Assembly: GCA_900155495.1 (NCBI GenBank)
Contig: FTLJ01000448.1
Coordinates: 23,833-87,832, forward strand
DNA: 64,000 nucleotides
Direction of reading: 5' to 3'
Origin: Porogramme epimiltina
Taxonomy: Eukaryota > Basidiomycota > Agaricomycetes > Polyporales > Polyporaceae
Positions 44,314-56,277 of the stretch are shown here, piece after piece (position 1 is the first letter of the stretch; each line of letters starts with the position of its first letter). The notes below the pieces were generated by a model. The model made no database searches. It saw only the letters and a program-made list of their open reading frames with translations, and was not told the origin of the DNA. The position numbers and the translations under genes were made by a program.

Positions 44314-45673
44314 CTATTCCAAGCCAGGGACAATAACCGCGCGGAACCGCGCTGAGCCCCGGCGGTCGTACGCTTCCCGCGCCTTCTCCAGCGGGAACTT
44401 CTCTACCATGGGTTTGATACCGTGCGTCTGCGCAAACGCGAGCGTGTCCTCGCAGTCCTTGGGGTGCCCGACCGCCCAGCCGCGCACCGACAGCCGTTTC
44501 TGCACCATCGCCACTGTCCGACCCACACAAATATGAGCTTCGCGTCCAAAAGCCCAGTCAAGTAGCTGCATCAAGGTCACTCACGCGGAGAAATCGAGAT
44601 AGGCGCGGCCTCGAGCGCGAGCAGGAGCAGAGTCCCGTCTTGCGCGAGCCCGGGCACAACGCGCTGAGTCGCCGCGCTGTTCTGCACGGTGTCTACGATC
44701 ACGCCCGCACCGCCGAGTGCTGCGAGCGCGTCGCCCGGGTCCGCCGCGGACGCGTCCACGTACTCGTGCGCGCCGAGCTCCCGCGCGAGCGCCTCCTTCG
44801 CGGGCCCCGAGGAGAGCGCAGCGACGCGGAAGCCCATCGCGCGCGCGATTTGGAGCGCGAGGTGGCCAAGGCCGCTGGAGGGGGGGGGGGCGCGAAAACA
44901 AACGAGGTCAGTGGAATGCGGGCGCGTAGGGTGAGATATACGTACCCGATGCCGTGTACAGCGACGAGGCTCGGCGGGGTCACGTTCATGTGACGCAAAG
45001 CGTCTGGCGCGCGCAATGAGCATGACAGAGTCGCCGCGGTCGAACGCAGGCGTGCGACGTACTAAAGCAGGTCACGCCCGCGCACAAAAGGGGAGCGGCG
45101 TCGGCGGGGTCGATCTCCGTAGGGACAGACACGACGGCCTCAGTCCTCAGAGTGACGTACTCGGCGTATCCGCCGTCGCGCATGACGCCTGTACGACGCA
45201 CCCTCAAGTCAGCGACGGGGGTAGGGGAGGAGACAGAGGTCGTAGATGTTCTCACCGTTGATATCCTCGTGCGTGCACGCCACGAAGTCGCCTACGCGGC
45301 AGTACTGGCAGTTATGGCAGTGGCCGCCGTGCCACGCGCCGCCCACGCGCTGCCCGAGCTTCCAGGTCGTCTCGGAGGGCGGGATGGCAACGACGTCGCC
45401 GACGATTTCATGTCCCGGGACGCGCGGGTACGGGATCGGGAACGAGCCGTTCTCGACGTGCTGGTCGCTGTGGGGTTCCGTCAGCGCTCGCTCTCGGCGA
45501 AGATCTGGACGTAGGGACACCGACCTGCCACACACGCCGCACGCGAGCACCTTCACGACGATGTGGTTCTCCTCAGGGTCCTTCCACGGCACGGAGATCT
45601 TCTCCAGCTTGCCCTTGGGCTCGAGGAACGCCCAAGCGGCGTATGAATCAGGATGCGGGAAGGATTGGGCCAT
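44314..45673 (-). CDS. Zinc-dependent alcohol dehydrogenase (MDR family)
   Basis: Cytosolic medium-chain oxidoreductase, NAD(P)-dependent. About six exons give roughly 355 residues, a usual length. Visible: VLACGVCGSDQHVENG (catalytic zinc Cys), PRVPGHEIVGDVVAI (the GHE motif), HCHNCQYCRVGDFVACTHEDING with the four structural-zinc cysteines, MRDGGYAEYVTL, the Rossmann loop GIGGLGHLALQIARAMGFRV, and a C-terminal VRGWAVGHPKDCEDTLAFAQTHGIKPMVE. Intron 1 splits the CGS codon and intron 4 lies inside the Rossmann glycine loop. A complete zinc set argues for an active enzyme. The substrate may be a small primary alcohol or an aldehyde such as those from lignin breakdown; sequence alone cannot tell. 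Confidence 0.88.
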
Positions 45674-46897
45674 GTTGAGAAGTTGCGTAAGAAAGAAGCT
45701 CGTTGAATGAGACGGGGGTTCTGCTGGAGGAAGAGTTCGAGTGATTCAGAACCGCAACATCCGCTGCCTTATATGCAAGTTTCTACCGCAGAGTTCGAAC
45801 CTAAAGAGAGGCTCGGTGGCGGTCGGGCGACGACTCGGTGTGCTGACGGCATTCTCCAGTCGGAGAACACGTTACCGCCAGAGACGGTGAGTGACGAGGC
45901 CGCTCACTGGAGGACAGATGTCGCATCCGGACTCGAGCGGTCTCCGTGACCCGATCTGCACATCGCGAAGGGGGGGGTCGTCCACCGACCCATGCTTCTT
46001 CCGGTAATCATCTCGAGCGTTCGCAGTGGGCCGGGGAAGGTCAAAGCGTCGCTCCTGGCCGTAAATCAACCCTGTCAGCAGGCAGAAATCAGGGAAACGT
46101 TCGCGATAGAAGCCTCGCAGACGTACGTACCGACTTCGGGGGTGGATCGAATGTTCTAAACGAGGCGACGCGTCGCCCTGCGCCCCTTTCCGTTCTCTGG
46201 TTCACCGCGTCCACTCCGTCCACCCGGCGTTCATAAGCCTTAAAGTCCGCCCCCGAGGGCACGAGTGATGTGCCGGCGGCCCAAAGGGTGTCAGATCGAT
46301 GTGGCCGCATCGCGATCGAGGACCAACCCCCACAAATGGCGAACCGGGCGCTGGACTGTATCCTTGGTCATTGTGGATGCAGATTGAGGACCAAGCTAGT
46401 CCGAGGCGCCGAACACCGAAGGCCTTCCCGAGGCTGACGAAGCCGAGCTGCCCGCGACCGGTTACTTACTCTTCCGAGGTTCCGAAAGGTGGCCGTACTG
46501 CTTCGCACCTGGAGGAGCAAAGCCTAGCCTCTGCATCGAAGACGGGGTCAGTACGTATACAACAATATAGAAGCAGCACTCAGCGAGGAAACCCTGATGC
46601 GCGAACTTCGTCGAAGGCATCCACAAGGGGCACCCCCTTGCCTCCGCACACCGACCACCACCTCCCCCTCAACGTCAGGCCGGCGCCAGAAGCACTGTGA
46701 CGTCCGCCGCGATCCCACGAGCAAGTGCGGTAAACATACAACCGTCTTCAGCGGTCCTGCATTGCTGGAGTTGTCTAGCAAAGTGGTAATACACATCTGG
46801 TACATTTCTTCCCGACAAAGCGTTTCTTCTGACGACGACACGTATCGTACACCCGCAAAACACGACCGACCGACCGACCGAATAACCCTCAGCCGCC
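45674..46897. other. Intergenic region
   Basis: About 1.2 kb containing the alcohol dehydrogenase promoter and the 3' flank of the transketolase-family gene. Open frames on the plus strand (46299-46700) show no motif or codon bias. I found no tRNA or other RNA gene. GACC repeats occur at 46861-46880. Confidence 0.5.
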
Positions 46898-49527
46898 TTA
46901 CTGCGAGAGCTGCTTGATCTTGAGGATGATCGCTGTAAAAAAAGACCCTCGACGTCAGCCGTCGCTACCACGGGACGCCCAAGCCCAAACTGAGGCTGCC
47001 AATTCCACTTACACTGCGGGTCGAGACCCTGGTGGGGGATCTGCTCCGTGAGCCCGCCGCAGCCCTCCTTGTTGGTGCCGATGTAGCCGTAGCGGGGCGT
47101 GAGCCCGCGCTCGAGGAGCCACGTGCCGAACTTCGAGCCGAGCTGCAAAAAACGGCGGCGGTCAGCTAACGGTCCAGGCGCGTGCCAGTCCCGCGAAGGA
47201 TGCACGCCCGCGCAGACGTCACCGATGACGTCACATCACAAAACACAAACTCACCCCGGTCTTCTGGTTGAGCGACTCGGCGACGAGGACGAACTTGGTC
47301 GCGCCGATCTTGCGGATCGTCTGCTCGTCGACGACGTTGAGCGTCGGCTTGTTGATCAGCCCGACGTCGAGCCCCTCCTCGCGGCAGCGCAGCACCGCGT
47401 CCCACGCGCGGTACAGCATGTCCCCGTACGCGACGACGTACCCCGCGTCGCCCTCCACGATCGTCTCGTCCTTGCCCGGCACGAACTCGTACGAGTCCCC
47501 GAAGAAGCGCGACCCGTCCGCGTTGAGGATCCACGGCACCTTGGAGCGCGTCGAGAACACGAAGCGCACGCCCTTCTCGAAGAAGACGCGCTTCACGATC
47601 GCGACCATCTGCGCGGGGTCGGCGGGGAAGTAGAGCCACGACTGGGTGTCGGAGAGTCCGTTGTCCGCGAAGAAGGAGTTGATGCCGAAGTGGCAGGTGT
47701 TGTCGGCCATCTCGTCGACTGTGTGCATGCGCGCGTGCGTCAGAATGTTTCCGCAGGGAGAAGAAGCGGAAAGGGGACGGACCTCCAGAGTGGGAGAAGT
47801 GGCAGAGGACGTTGCAGAAGTTGAGGCGGGCCATGGTGATCTCGGAAATGACCATCTCGAGGAACGCGGAGAAAGTGGAGAAGACACCGAACTTTTCAGC
47901 GTCGAACCCGAAACCGGCAGCAGCGCTGAAGTTACCGCGCTCCATGATGCCGGACGGGACGAAGACCTCGGGGTGCTTCTGGTGGATCACCTTGAGGCCA
48001 GTCGAGCCTTCGAGGTCACCTGTGAAGCCACAGAAGTCAACGTATGCACACTCCTGTACGTGCCACAGCACTCACTGTCGATGACCATAACCTTCTTGGC
48101 AGCCTCCTCCTTGGAGAGAGTGTCGAGGACCAGGTTGACGGCCTCGCCGAAAACGACACGGTTCGCGCCGACCTCCTTGCTCGATCCGATATAGAGGTAA
48201 GGAATCGAGTAAGGCTTGATGTTGTTGAGGATGCTCGCCGCCATCTCGTCGGGGTAGCCGCGAGTCGCGAAGTACTTGAGAGCGCCCTTGACGGGGATGA
48301 CATCGTGACCGTGGGTGCTGCCCTCGATATCAGGGACCTAGGAAGAGCAGAGTAAATGCTGTGTAACTAAATCGAGAAAGGGAGGAGCTCACACCAGGCG
48401 CCATCTTACGCTTGCAAATGACTACGCACGTCCAGTTGTGAGTAGTCTCTCACTGCCTTAGCAGGGAGCACTCACCAGCCGCAGGACCCTTGTATGCGAC
48501 GATCTCGCACAGCCCAGACCAGAGCGCGTCCAAGTTCTCGCCGTCGACCGTCACGACCTTGAGCCCGTGACCCTCGAGCGTCTTCCCGATGTCGTAGCCC
48601 TTGAGGTAGTCCGACGGGTGGCCCGCAATCGTGACGTCGTTGTCGTCGATGATGAGCTTCACGTTCAGGCCCTGCGCGACGGCCAGGCGCGCAGCCTCGG
48701 CGTCGTTGCCCTCCTATCGCCCCGGTGGGGAAGCGTGTGAGACGTGCGCACGCGCGTGCGAGCGAAGAGTAGGGCAAGGGGAAGGGGGCGCGCACCTGCT
48801 GGGAGCCGTCGGAGCCGAGCATGAACACGGTCTTGTCCTTATTGGCCAGCGCGATGCCGTTCACGAACGGCCAGACGTGTCCGAGGCGGCCGGACGAGAA
48901 CTTCACACCGGGCGTGAGGCCGAGCTCGGGGTGGCCGGGGAGCTTCGAGTTCGCGGCGCGGTAGTGGAGGAGGTGCTCGAAGGGGAGGTGGCCTTCGAGC
49001 GCGGAGACGAGGTATTGCGTCGCGACGCGGTGGCCTGCGCGGTCGCGCGTTAGTGCGGGCGCGAGGAGTACAGAGGGGATGCAACGGGAGGGACGCACCG
49101 GCTTCATCGAAGAGGACGGGGACGTAGCTGTCGGAATGGTTGAAGAGGGAGAGGAGCATCGCGACCTCGGGGACGGTGTCGTAGGCACCGCCTGTGCGCA
49201 GAGAGGGTCAGCGACATGCCCGCGCTGTACATGAAAAAAAGTCGCGCACCGGTGTGCCCGCTCACGCCGCGCGCGGCGCCGGTAGCGGTGAACAGGACGA
49301 TGGCATCACGCATAATCTGCACGTTGCTTTTGAGCGCATCGCGCTGCTCAGCGGTGAGCTGAGGCTTGGACGGGTCGAGCACAAGCCTGGGGGACGGGAA
49401 CGAGCAAGCGAGGAGGGGATGAGGTCATGTCAGTCCCTGTGCCGGACATCCGAGCGCCGCAAGACGAGGGTGCGCACTTCTGGAGCTTGCTCATGTCGAT
49501 GGGGAACTTCGCGTCCGCGCCCGCCAT
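46898..49527 (-). CDS. Transketolase-family thiamine diphosphate enzyme
   Basis: Thiamine-diphosphate enzyme with the transketolase layout. About ten exons give roughly 650 residues. N-terminal cofactor domain: VSGHTGGAYDTVPEVAMLLSL, PELGLTPGVKFSSGRLGHVWPFVNG, then FMLGSDGSQQEGNDAEAARLAV, the GDG-type cofactor/Mg loop, with LIIDDNDVTIAGHPSDYL, and STHGHDVIPVKGALKYF. The second domain has NRVVFGEAVNLVLD, FVPSGIMERGNFSAAAGFGF, the pyrimidine-binding region VFSTFSAFLEMVISEI, and SHSG. The C-terminal domain has DAGYVVAYGDMLYRAWDAV and ends ILKIKQLSQ. The Mg loop (SDGSQQEGND) and substrate segments differ from the canonical pentose-phosphate enzyme (GDGC..EG), so this is probably a paralogue with another donor or acceptor; I leave the symbol empty. 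Start MAGADAKFP at 49525-49527. Confidence 0.82.
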
Positions 49528-50716
49528 TGTGTGTTGTCGTGAGGTGGTAGTGTGTGTTGTGGGGGTGGATGGAGGGCGGAGGTCGCAGCAAGAGCTGATC
49601 GTCGAGGAGATAAACTCGGGCAGGCGCCCAATATGACATACTCTTCTCACCGCGAACCACGGCCCGGGCGACCGTCCTCACTGCTCCAGCCAGTGGCAGA
49701 CGTCACCGCAGCGTCGGCGGGGGAGCCTGCTCCTCCCAGGCTGCCCCCAGGCCGCCCTTCGCGCGGTCGCCGTCCAAGGCCAGTCGGGTCCAGTCTATAG
49801 CGCCCTGCAGCCCTCGTGTATGGATAGACCTCGGCTTGCTTATACTAGGTTAGACCTCTATGTTATCAAGGGGAGACCCGAGAACTTTCTGAGATGGCCC
49901 ACTTCAAGATCAGCGAAGTTCAAATTGTGAGAAGCTCCTCGTGACGAATGGCCGGAGCCTCACACAAGATTGCACCCTACGCAGTGGTATCCTACGAGAA
50001 AACTCGGGAAGAGCTGTGGCCGGTAAACGTGAAGTGCAAGCTGGCTGCAGAGGCAAAAGTTGGCAGAACTGTTCTTTCGGATCTGCACACTTGGCGCTGG
50101 AAGGGGTAACTGAATTGTATGCGCAAGGCACGAAGGGGCGCTGAGGCAAGACGGCGTAAATCTAAGAGCATACGAGCCAATGGGAGAACCGGTCCTTGAC
50201 AGGGGTCGTCGTGTGCCCAAGACGGTGTGCTCGAGGAGGGCGTGCACGTTGCTCGAACAGAGGACAGGATCGTTGCGGCGGGCTGGACCGGGTCTGAGAG
50301 GGGCAGGCTGGGATCTAATCTGCAGGCGAGGGGAGATCTAGGCGGCCGGTGATTGGCCGCCACGCGAGGCGAACGTGCACGCGCCTCCGAAAGCGGCGAG
50401 CTCCCGTGGCAGAGGTGACGCCATGCGCCGCCTCGCGTCCAGGTTGGCATTGCGATCAATATTATTTCCTTATTATTCCACGGATTGATCGGGTACCTTC
50501 AGAACCCCCACCGGGACACCCCACCGAGTCCCGACGACCAGACAGATGCTCTCTTTGGCACCGAACCTCGCTTTCTCTCTCCTCGTCCCCCTACAAATGC
50601 CCTCCCCCTCCCCGCTATGACCCTCTCGCCCTGGCCCTCCCTCCATTCCTTCTCCCCCTAGAGGTCTTCCGCTCCCGCCTCCCTCTCTCGCCCCTCTCCT
50701 AGACGGTCTCGCTTAG
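49528..50716. other. Divergent promoter region
   Basis: About 1.2 kb between the divergent transketolase-family and Ppn2-like genes. It becomes strongly pyrimidine-rich towards 50560-50700, ahead of the Ppn2-like ATG. No gene recognised. Confidence 0.5.
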
Positions 50717-53195
50717 ATGCCGTTCTCCAACACCCGCTCTAGGGCCGCTGCCCGCCGTTCAAGCTCCATCGTCATCTATCTCTTCGTTGTCGCCGTTCTC
50801 TTCCTGGCCGTCTTCAATGAACCCTTCCTCGTCTCAAGAGTCCAGCATATATCCATCTCCTCGTTTTCCGCCGCTAAGAAAAGGAAGGACGTGTTCCGTA
50901 TGTTGCCCCTCTCGTTCGTGCTGCTCCCGCTGTTTATCCATCATCTCTCCAGCATTCCCAGACTTTGACAAATACATCCATACCCTCACGCTCTCTCCGA
51001 CGGAATTTGGTCTTGGTGAGTCCGCCTACATTCGCCGCCCCAAACATGCCACTCATCGGCGCGGCGCCGACGCAGTTGCCCACGATGAACGCGTGATCAT
51101 CGTCGGCGACACGCATGGGATGAACCGCTCTCTTCAGTGAGTCTCTTCTCCCTTGAGCTTGCAATTGAGCCTGCACGTTCGTCGGATCCCCTCGCGGGCG
51201 CTCCGGTCCCGCCTCCGCCGCGAAGCATACCGTTACCTTTTTGAGCCGACTCCCGGGGTACCTTCCCGGTGATCACTCCGGCATGCCCAGACACGCCACC
51301 GCTGCTCGCCCTCTCTAGTGTCCCGTCCCTCGTTTGAGCCGCGCGAGTGCAGCCATGCTAACTGCGTCCTCGCAGCAATCTATTGCATACGGTCCGATAC
51401 AACCCCCACAAGGACACGCTCTTCCTCGCCGGCGACATTCTCGCCAAGTCCACAGAAGCCGGCTCCCTCGCGATTCTCGACTTCTTTGCCCATCAGAGGC
51501 TCGAGTGCAAGAAGCGTCACCTGAACGAGTTCCCGGCAGACGCTGCGTCCGAGTCTCACGTCACAGCTTCCCACTGCAAGCCTTTCTACGCCGTCCGCGG
51601 TAACCATGACCAGATGGTCGTGCAGTGGCGCGCCTGGAGAGACTGGTTCGAGCCCCTCCAGCTTGCCGTGCCCTCCGCCCGTGAGTGCCCCCGTCGTCAT
51701 GCCGCGCCTTCTACGGCGTCATTCATCCGGCTCACCTCCGCGTCTGCAGGTGCGCGCCACGACGACGCCGGCCAGCCCGTAGGCACCGGCTCGCAGTTCC
51801 TCGCGCTGATCGAGTCCGAATGGCTCCACGATCGGAGCGCGGACCCCACCGGCGCAGGCTCAGACGTGGAGGAGTGGGTCGATACCGCGCGCAAGCGGGC
51901 CAAGGGGACGTGGCGCGAGGAGTGGTGGACGCGCATTCCGCAGCCTGGCAAGGGACGCGCCTCGAAGGACTGGATCATGTTCGGTGACCATTATTGGATC
52001 GCGAGGTGAGAGCCACCTTCCCTCCCTCTCTCCCCCCGTCCCTTCCGTCCCGCACCCCCCGATCCTCAGGGTCTCGCGGGGGCGCTGCACGATCGGGGAC
52101 CGGCTTCGCGCGTTCCGCTCCGACGCAGCAGCTGACGCTGACCTTGCACCGCGCAGGCACATGACGCCGGAGCACGCGCAGTTCCTCTTCTCGCTGCCGC
52201 TCATCATCCACGTCCCGTCGGAGCACTTCTTCCTCGTGCACGGCGGCATGCTCCCGTCCGACCCGCGCCGCCCGTCCAACGACAAGCACCAGCCGCTCGC
52301 GCACCCGCCCTCGGCGGACGACGAGCTCCCCACGATGCCCGAGGCGCTCTCCGAGTACGAGCACCCCGTGCTCGACGCCGCCCCCGCACAAAGCGCCTTC
52401 CCCCGCTCTCGGGAGGATGACGACGAAGATGACGATGAGGACGACGACGACAGCGAGACGGAGGAGCTGCGGATCCTGCAGGAGCGCTCGCTGCTGGACG
52501 ACGTGCCGCAGAACCGCGACCCGTGGATCCTGCTCAACATGCGCGGCGTGCGCAAGTCCGGCAAGGTCACGCGCCAGGGCGACCGCGGCACGCCGTGGGC
52601 CAAGATCTGGAACGGGCAGATGAAGCGCTGCGGCGGGTTCGAGATCGAGGGCGCCCACGCCCGCGCCAATGTGTCCTCCCCCGCCTCCGCGTCGTCTCAC
52701 CACAACAACGACAACGACGGCGAGAAGGACAAGGACGAGTGGCGCGAGGACGACGAGGCGCGGCGGGAGAGCTTACCGTGCCTCCCGTCGACGGTCGTGT
52801 ACGGGCATGCGGCCGCGCGCGACCTTGACGTGCGCCGGTGGACGGTTGGGCTCGACACGGGGTGCTTGTACGGCCGCCGCCTCACCGCGCTCGTGCTCAC
52901 CCGGCCCAAGGGCGGCGCGCACACGCAGGTGTCGCCGTTTGACGACGAGGGCGAGGAGGACTACGAGGAAGATGAGGATGAAGACGATGAAGACGAGGAG
53001 TCGGACGAGGAGGACGGGGCGCCGCTCGGGGACGTGAACACGCGGTATGCGCACGTTGCGCCCTCGCGCTCGCGCTCGCGTTCGCAGCAACACCCAAAGT
53101 CGTGGACGCGGACGATAAAGTTCGGGGACAGGGCCTCGCATCTGGGCGCGAAGCTCGTGAGCGTAAAGTGCCCGAAGGTCGCGGACCTCTCGTGA
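50717..53195 (+). CDS. PPN2: ApaH-like vacuolar metallophosphatase (Ppn2-type)
   Basis: Calcineurin-like phosphatase related to yeast Ppn2, a vacuolar endopolyphosphatase. A cytosolic basic start (residues 1 to about 18) precedes one membrane helix (IVIYLFVVAVLFLAVF). The enzyme domain then shows all metal motifs: VIIVGDTHG, LFLAGDILAKS, YAVRGNHDQ, a VHGGMLPSD histidine and VVYGHAAARDLD, ending with GLDTGCLYGRRLTALVL. Exon joins in GDTHG..LHNLLHTVRY and YWIARHMTPEHA restore frame. Two acidic low-complexity inserts lie between motifs: Asp/Glu runs at about 52415-52470 and 52940-53020. This makes the protein about 680 residues, much longer than the yeast enzyme. A single-pass, lumen-facing membrane protein is expected. 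Polyphosphate as substrate is inferred from the family. Confidence 0.85.
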
Positions 53196-53998
53196 GCGCA
53201 TGGCTCCTGGCCGCCCCCCTTCTCTCATCCCTACGCCACAGTTTCGTTATATTCTCGGTCGTTCTTGGTTTTTAGTTTCTGGTTCTCGGTTTAACGGTTA
53301 TCTTACATCGCTCGGGACTGTGCCTCCTTTCGTATTAATCATACCAGAGTAGTATCTATAGCCGTAGCAGCATCCCCCACCACTGTAGCATCACCATCGT
53401 CGTCACGTCATCCGCACCCGCATCCACATTCCCCCAGGCTCGCGCGCACGTACCTTTTCTGTTCAATGGCACATATACCACATTGCACATTGCATCCAGC
53501 ACCCTCTTCTCGCGCGCGCCCTGGACACGGTGCGCACTCGTGCTAAGCATAGACGCAGGCCACTACCAATAACGGCGAAGGGGGGCGTTTGAGCGTCGGC
53601 GCCTCGGGCGTCCGCGGGCCTCTCTTTCTCCTTCTTCTCCCCCGCCACGCCCGCCAGCGACGTACGCAGCGGCGCCGCCACCACGTTTTTTCATCCAAAA
53701 AGCATCATCTTCGGACATTAAACAGCAAGAAACGGCAAGAAGGGCCACGGCGTGAGTACAAGATGCGTCCTAAGAGTGTGATAATTTACAGGCGAGCCGC
53801 GTGCCGCGTGCCGCGCTCGTGTCGTCCTTCGTCCTCGTCCCCATCGTCGGTCTTCGTCGTCGCAAATCCTCGTTTCAGAACCTCGATCTCGCGCGCCATC
53901 CGTCAGACTGCCTCTCTCCATCTCTATCCGCTCCATGAACCTCCGCCATCTCCGCCCCTCTCCCTCGCTCCAGGGTGCTCGAGAGCCCAGCGCGATGG
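53196..53998. other. Convergent intergenic region
   Basis: Spacer of about 800 bp between the tails of the Ppn2-like and Hsp20-like genes, with T-rich and CT-rich stretches near 53230-53300. No gene recognised. Confidence 0.5.
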
Positions 53999-54109
53999 TC
54001 ATCCTCGCACGCACGTGTGGTACTCCGACACGCCGGACATTGCGGCCTGCACGCGCGCAAGACGTCAGCCACCCGCCGCAGTGTCGCCGCGGAAGAGAAG
54101 CGAAGCGAA

Positions 54110-54141
<32 letters not shown>

Positions 54142-55433
54142 GGGGGGCGAGGGAGGGAGAAGAGAAGTGTGTGCGCGGGGCGAGGGTGCAGAGAGTAAGG
54201 GCATATGCAGGGGAGAGGGAAAGATGGGGGGGAGGGGGGACAGAGGGAGGGAGAGGGGGGGAATGGATGACTCACGTCGATGTCCGGGATCAGGCGCGGG
54301 CTCGGGAGGCCCTCGTCGTCGTCGCCCTCGACGCGCACGCACCGCGAGTTCGGCACCGTCAGCGTGAGCCGCTGGCCGTCCCTCGACGCGCGGACCTCTT
54401 CAAACTGCGCGCACCGCACGACACATGACGTACAACAGCGCACCCGCGCGACATCGCGAACCCCCAGTCAGCGCTGCGCACCGCGGGGAAGGAGGGCGGG
54501 AACGGGGGGGCGCACGCACCTTGGTGCCCTCGGGGAGGGGGATCGTGTGGCTGTATCGCTGCACCTCGCGCTCGCGCACGAGCGCGCCGTCGCCGTCCTC
54601 GCGCTCGGCCGTCTTCTCGACCTGCCAGCTGACGATGAGCCGGCTCGCGCGGAACGAGACGTGCATGTCCTGCTTCTTCACGCCCGCCATCTCGAACGTC
54701 ACATGCATCTGCAAGAGGGAGAAGGAGGAGGGGCGGGGGGGAGGAGCAGCGGTCGGTCAGCCCGGGTCGCCTCGCCTCGTCTCGCCGGGCGCGCCCCTCT
54801 GCGGCCGGGGCGGGGCGCAGGGCGGGGAACGCACAGAAGACGCAAGGGGCGAAAGAAGACGTACACTTCTCCCGTCGGCCGACTCCCGGAAGCTCACGCT
54901 GGCGCACCCCCACCCGGTCCTCGTGTCGGCTCACCCAGATTCCGCGCACGAGCAAAAGCACCGCCAGGACGGACGCACCTCGACCGCCGCCTCGTCACCC
55001 GCCGCCGCCTCCCCCCCGCGTCCTTCTCCCTCCCGCCGTACCCGCCGTCGTCCAGGGCCTGCACCGCCGTCTGGCCCCCGAGCGAGCCCGCGCCCTCGAG
55101 GCTCCTCACCTTGGACGGCGCGCCGACGAGCGCGCGCGCCTTGGCGCTCTGCACCTCCTCCCACACCGAGTCGAGCGAGACGTCGTGCAGCGAGATCGGG
55201 AAGTCGGGCTCCACCGGCGAGTAGAACGGCGTCGCGGGCTCGCGCGTCGGCCCGCCGCCGTCGCCGTACAGGTCCTGGTCCTGCCCGGACGCGCGCACCG
55301 CGCGCGTGCTGAGCTCGTCGGGGAGCAGCGCGAGCGGCGCCGGCGGCGGGCGCGGCCCGAGCGCGCGGTCGAGCAGGCGGTCGAGCGTGTGCCGGGGCTT
55401 GCGCGGGGACGCGGGCGATATTGGCTTCAGCAT
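53999..55433 (-). CDS. Hsp20 / alpha-crystallin-type protein
   Basis: Small heat-shock-like chaperone with a long N-terminal extension. It starts MLKPISPASPRKPRHTLDRLLDRALG (ATG 55431-55433). It continues through a Pro/Asp-rich region with FYSPVEPDFPISLHDVSLDSVWEEVQ, then SVSFRESADGRS, and then the crystallin core MHVTFEMAGVKKQDMHVSFR, LIVSWQVEKT, YSHTIPLPEGTK and FEEVRASRDGQRLTLTVPN. The core is split by three introns, and all joins keep frame. After LIPDID a donor GTGAGT follows. I propose that the last exon is 53999-54046, which adds 15 residues and a stop, across an intron of about 230 nt containing a 31-base poly-G (plus strand). That last exon is inferred only from splice signals. Confidence 0.7.
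54110..54140. repeat. 31-base poly-G homopolymer
   Basis: Uninterrupted G from 54110 to 54140, followed by further G-rich sequence to 54260. It lies in the proposed last intron of the Hsp20-type gene and reads as poly-C on the coding strand. Its length may be misassembled. Confidence 0.85.
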
Positions 55434-56277
55434 CTGCGGGCGTGGATGCGATAAATGTGGGGATGGGTGTGATTGGGCGATTGTGGGGGGCGAGAGGCGG
55501 TGTGCGGTGAGTGCGTTCCTTCTGTATCGGGTGCGGGCGCGGATGTGGGCCGGCGCAGGTGGAGGTGGGGAGCAGCAGCAAGAGCAGCGGTGGCAGGAAC
55601 AGGAGTGGCCGAAGCAGGGTGGTGGTGGTAGTGGTGGTGGCAGCGACGGCGGCAGTTGGGACTCGAGGGGAGCTGCGAGGGGAGCTGCCGGGAGTGGCAA
55701 TATATTCGAGCAGGCGGCACTGTGACGTGATGGGTGCGTGCAGCTCGCCTCACGCGTCCCGCGGACAAGCGAGGCCAGCTCGCGCTGATCAGCCGCGGGG
55801 CCTCCTGCGCGGGGGCGTGTCGATAACATCGCATCTGCCGCGCGCGACGGCTGGGGGCCGTCTGGGGCGCGCAGCGGACCCTGCGGTCTCGACTGCATTG
55901 ATCCATCGCGCGCCGCGTGTGTAGCAGTCGTCTAACCCCACTCCACACAATGGAAGGCGGCGTGCGTCGAGTGGGAGAAGTTGGACGTGGGATATGGGGT
56001 AGGACGAATCGGAGGGAGTAACGACGCTCTCGTCAGGTGCGGGCCACACCTGCAGGCCGGCATGCCTCGAGGACGCCATGAGGCGTTGGGCTAGAGACCT
56101 CGCGGTGTTCTGGAAATTGTCGGACCAACACACGCCTCGTGGCTAAAACAAGGTCTCACCGTCGATAACATAAAAGTACATCTAGGAACGCGATAGTCCA
56201 GATACGCACATGTACAATACAGAAGCTGGGCGCAGAATACAGAAAATGGAGAATCCGGATGCCGCGAACGAGCCGGG
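55434..56277. other. Intergenic region
   Basis: Promoter of the Hsp20-type gene and 3' flank of the helicase gene. GGT/GGC-rich simple sequence lies at about 55555-55665 (GGTGGTGGTAGTGGTGG). No gene or heat-shock element array that I could recognise with confidence. Confidence 0.5.

Noticed and set aside
45785..45805. GGTTCGAAC tRNA-like motif
   Set aside because: No paired stems on either side.
46299..46700. 133-codon plus-strand open frame
   Set aside because: No motif, and composition unlike the flanking genes.
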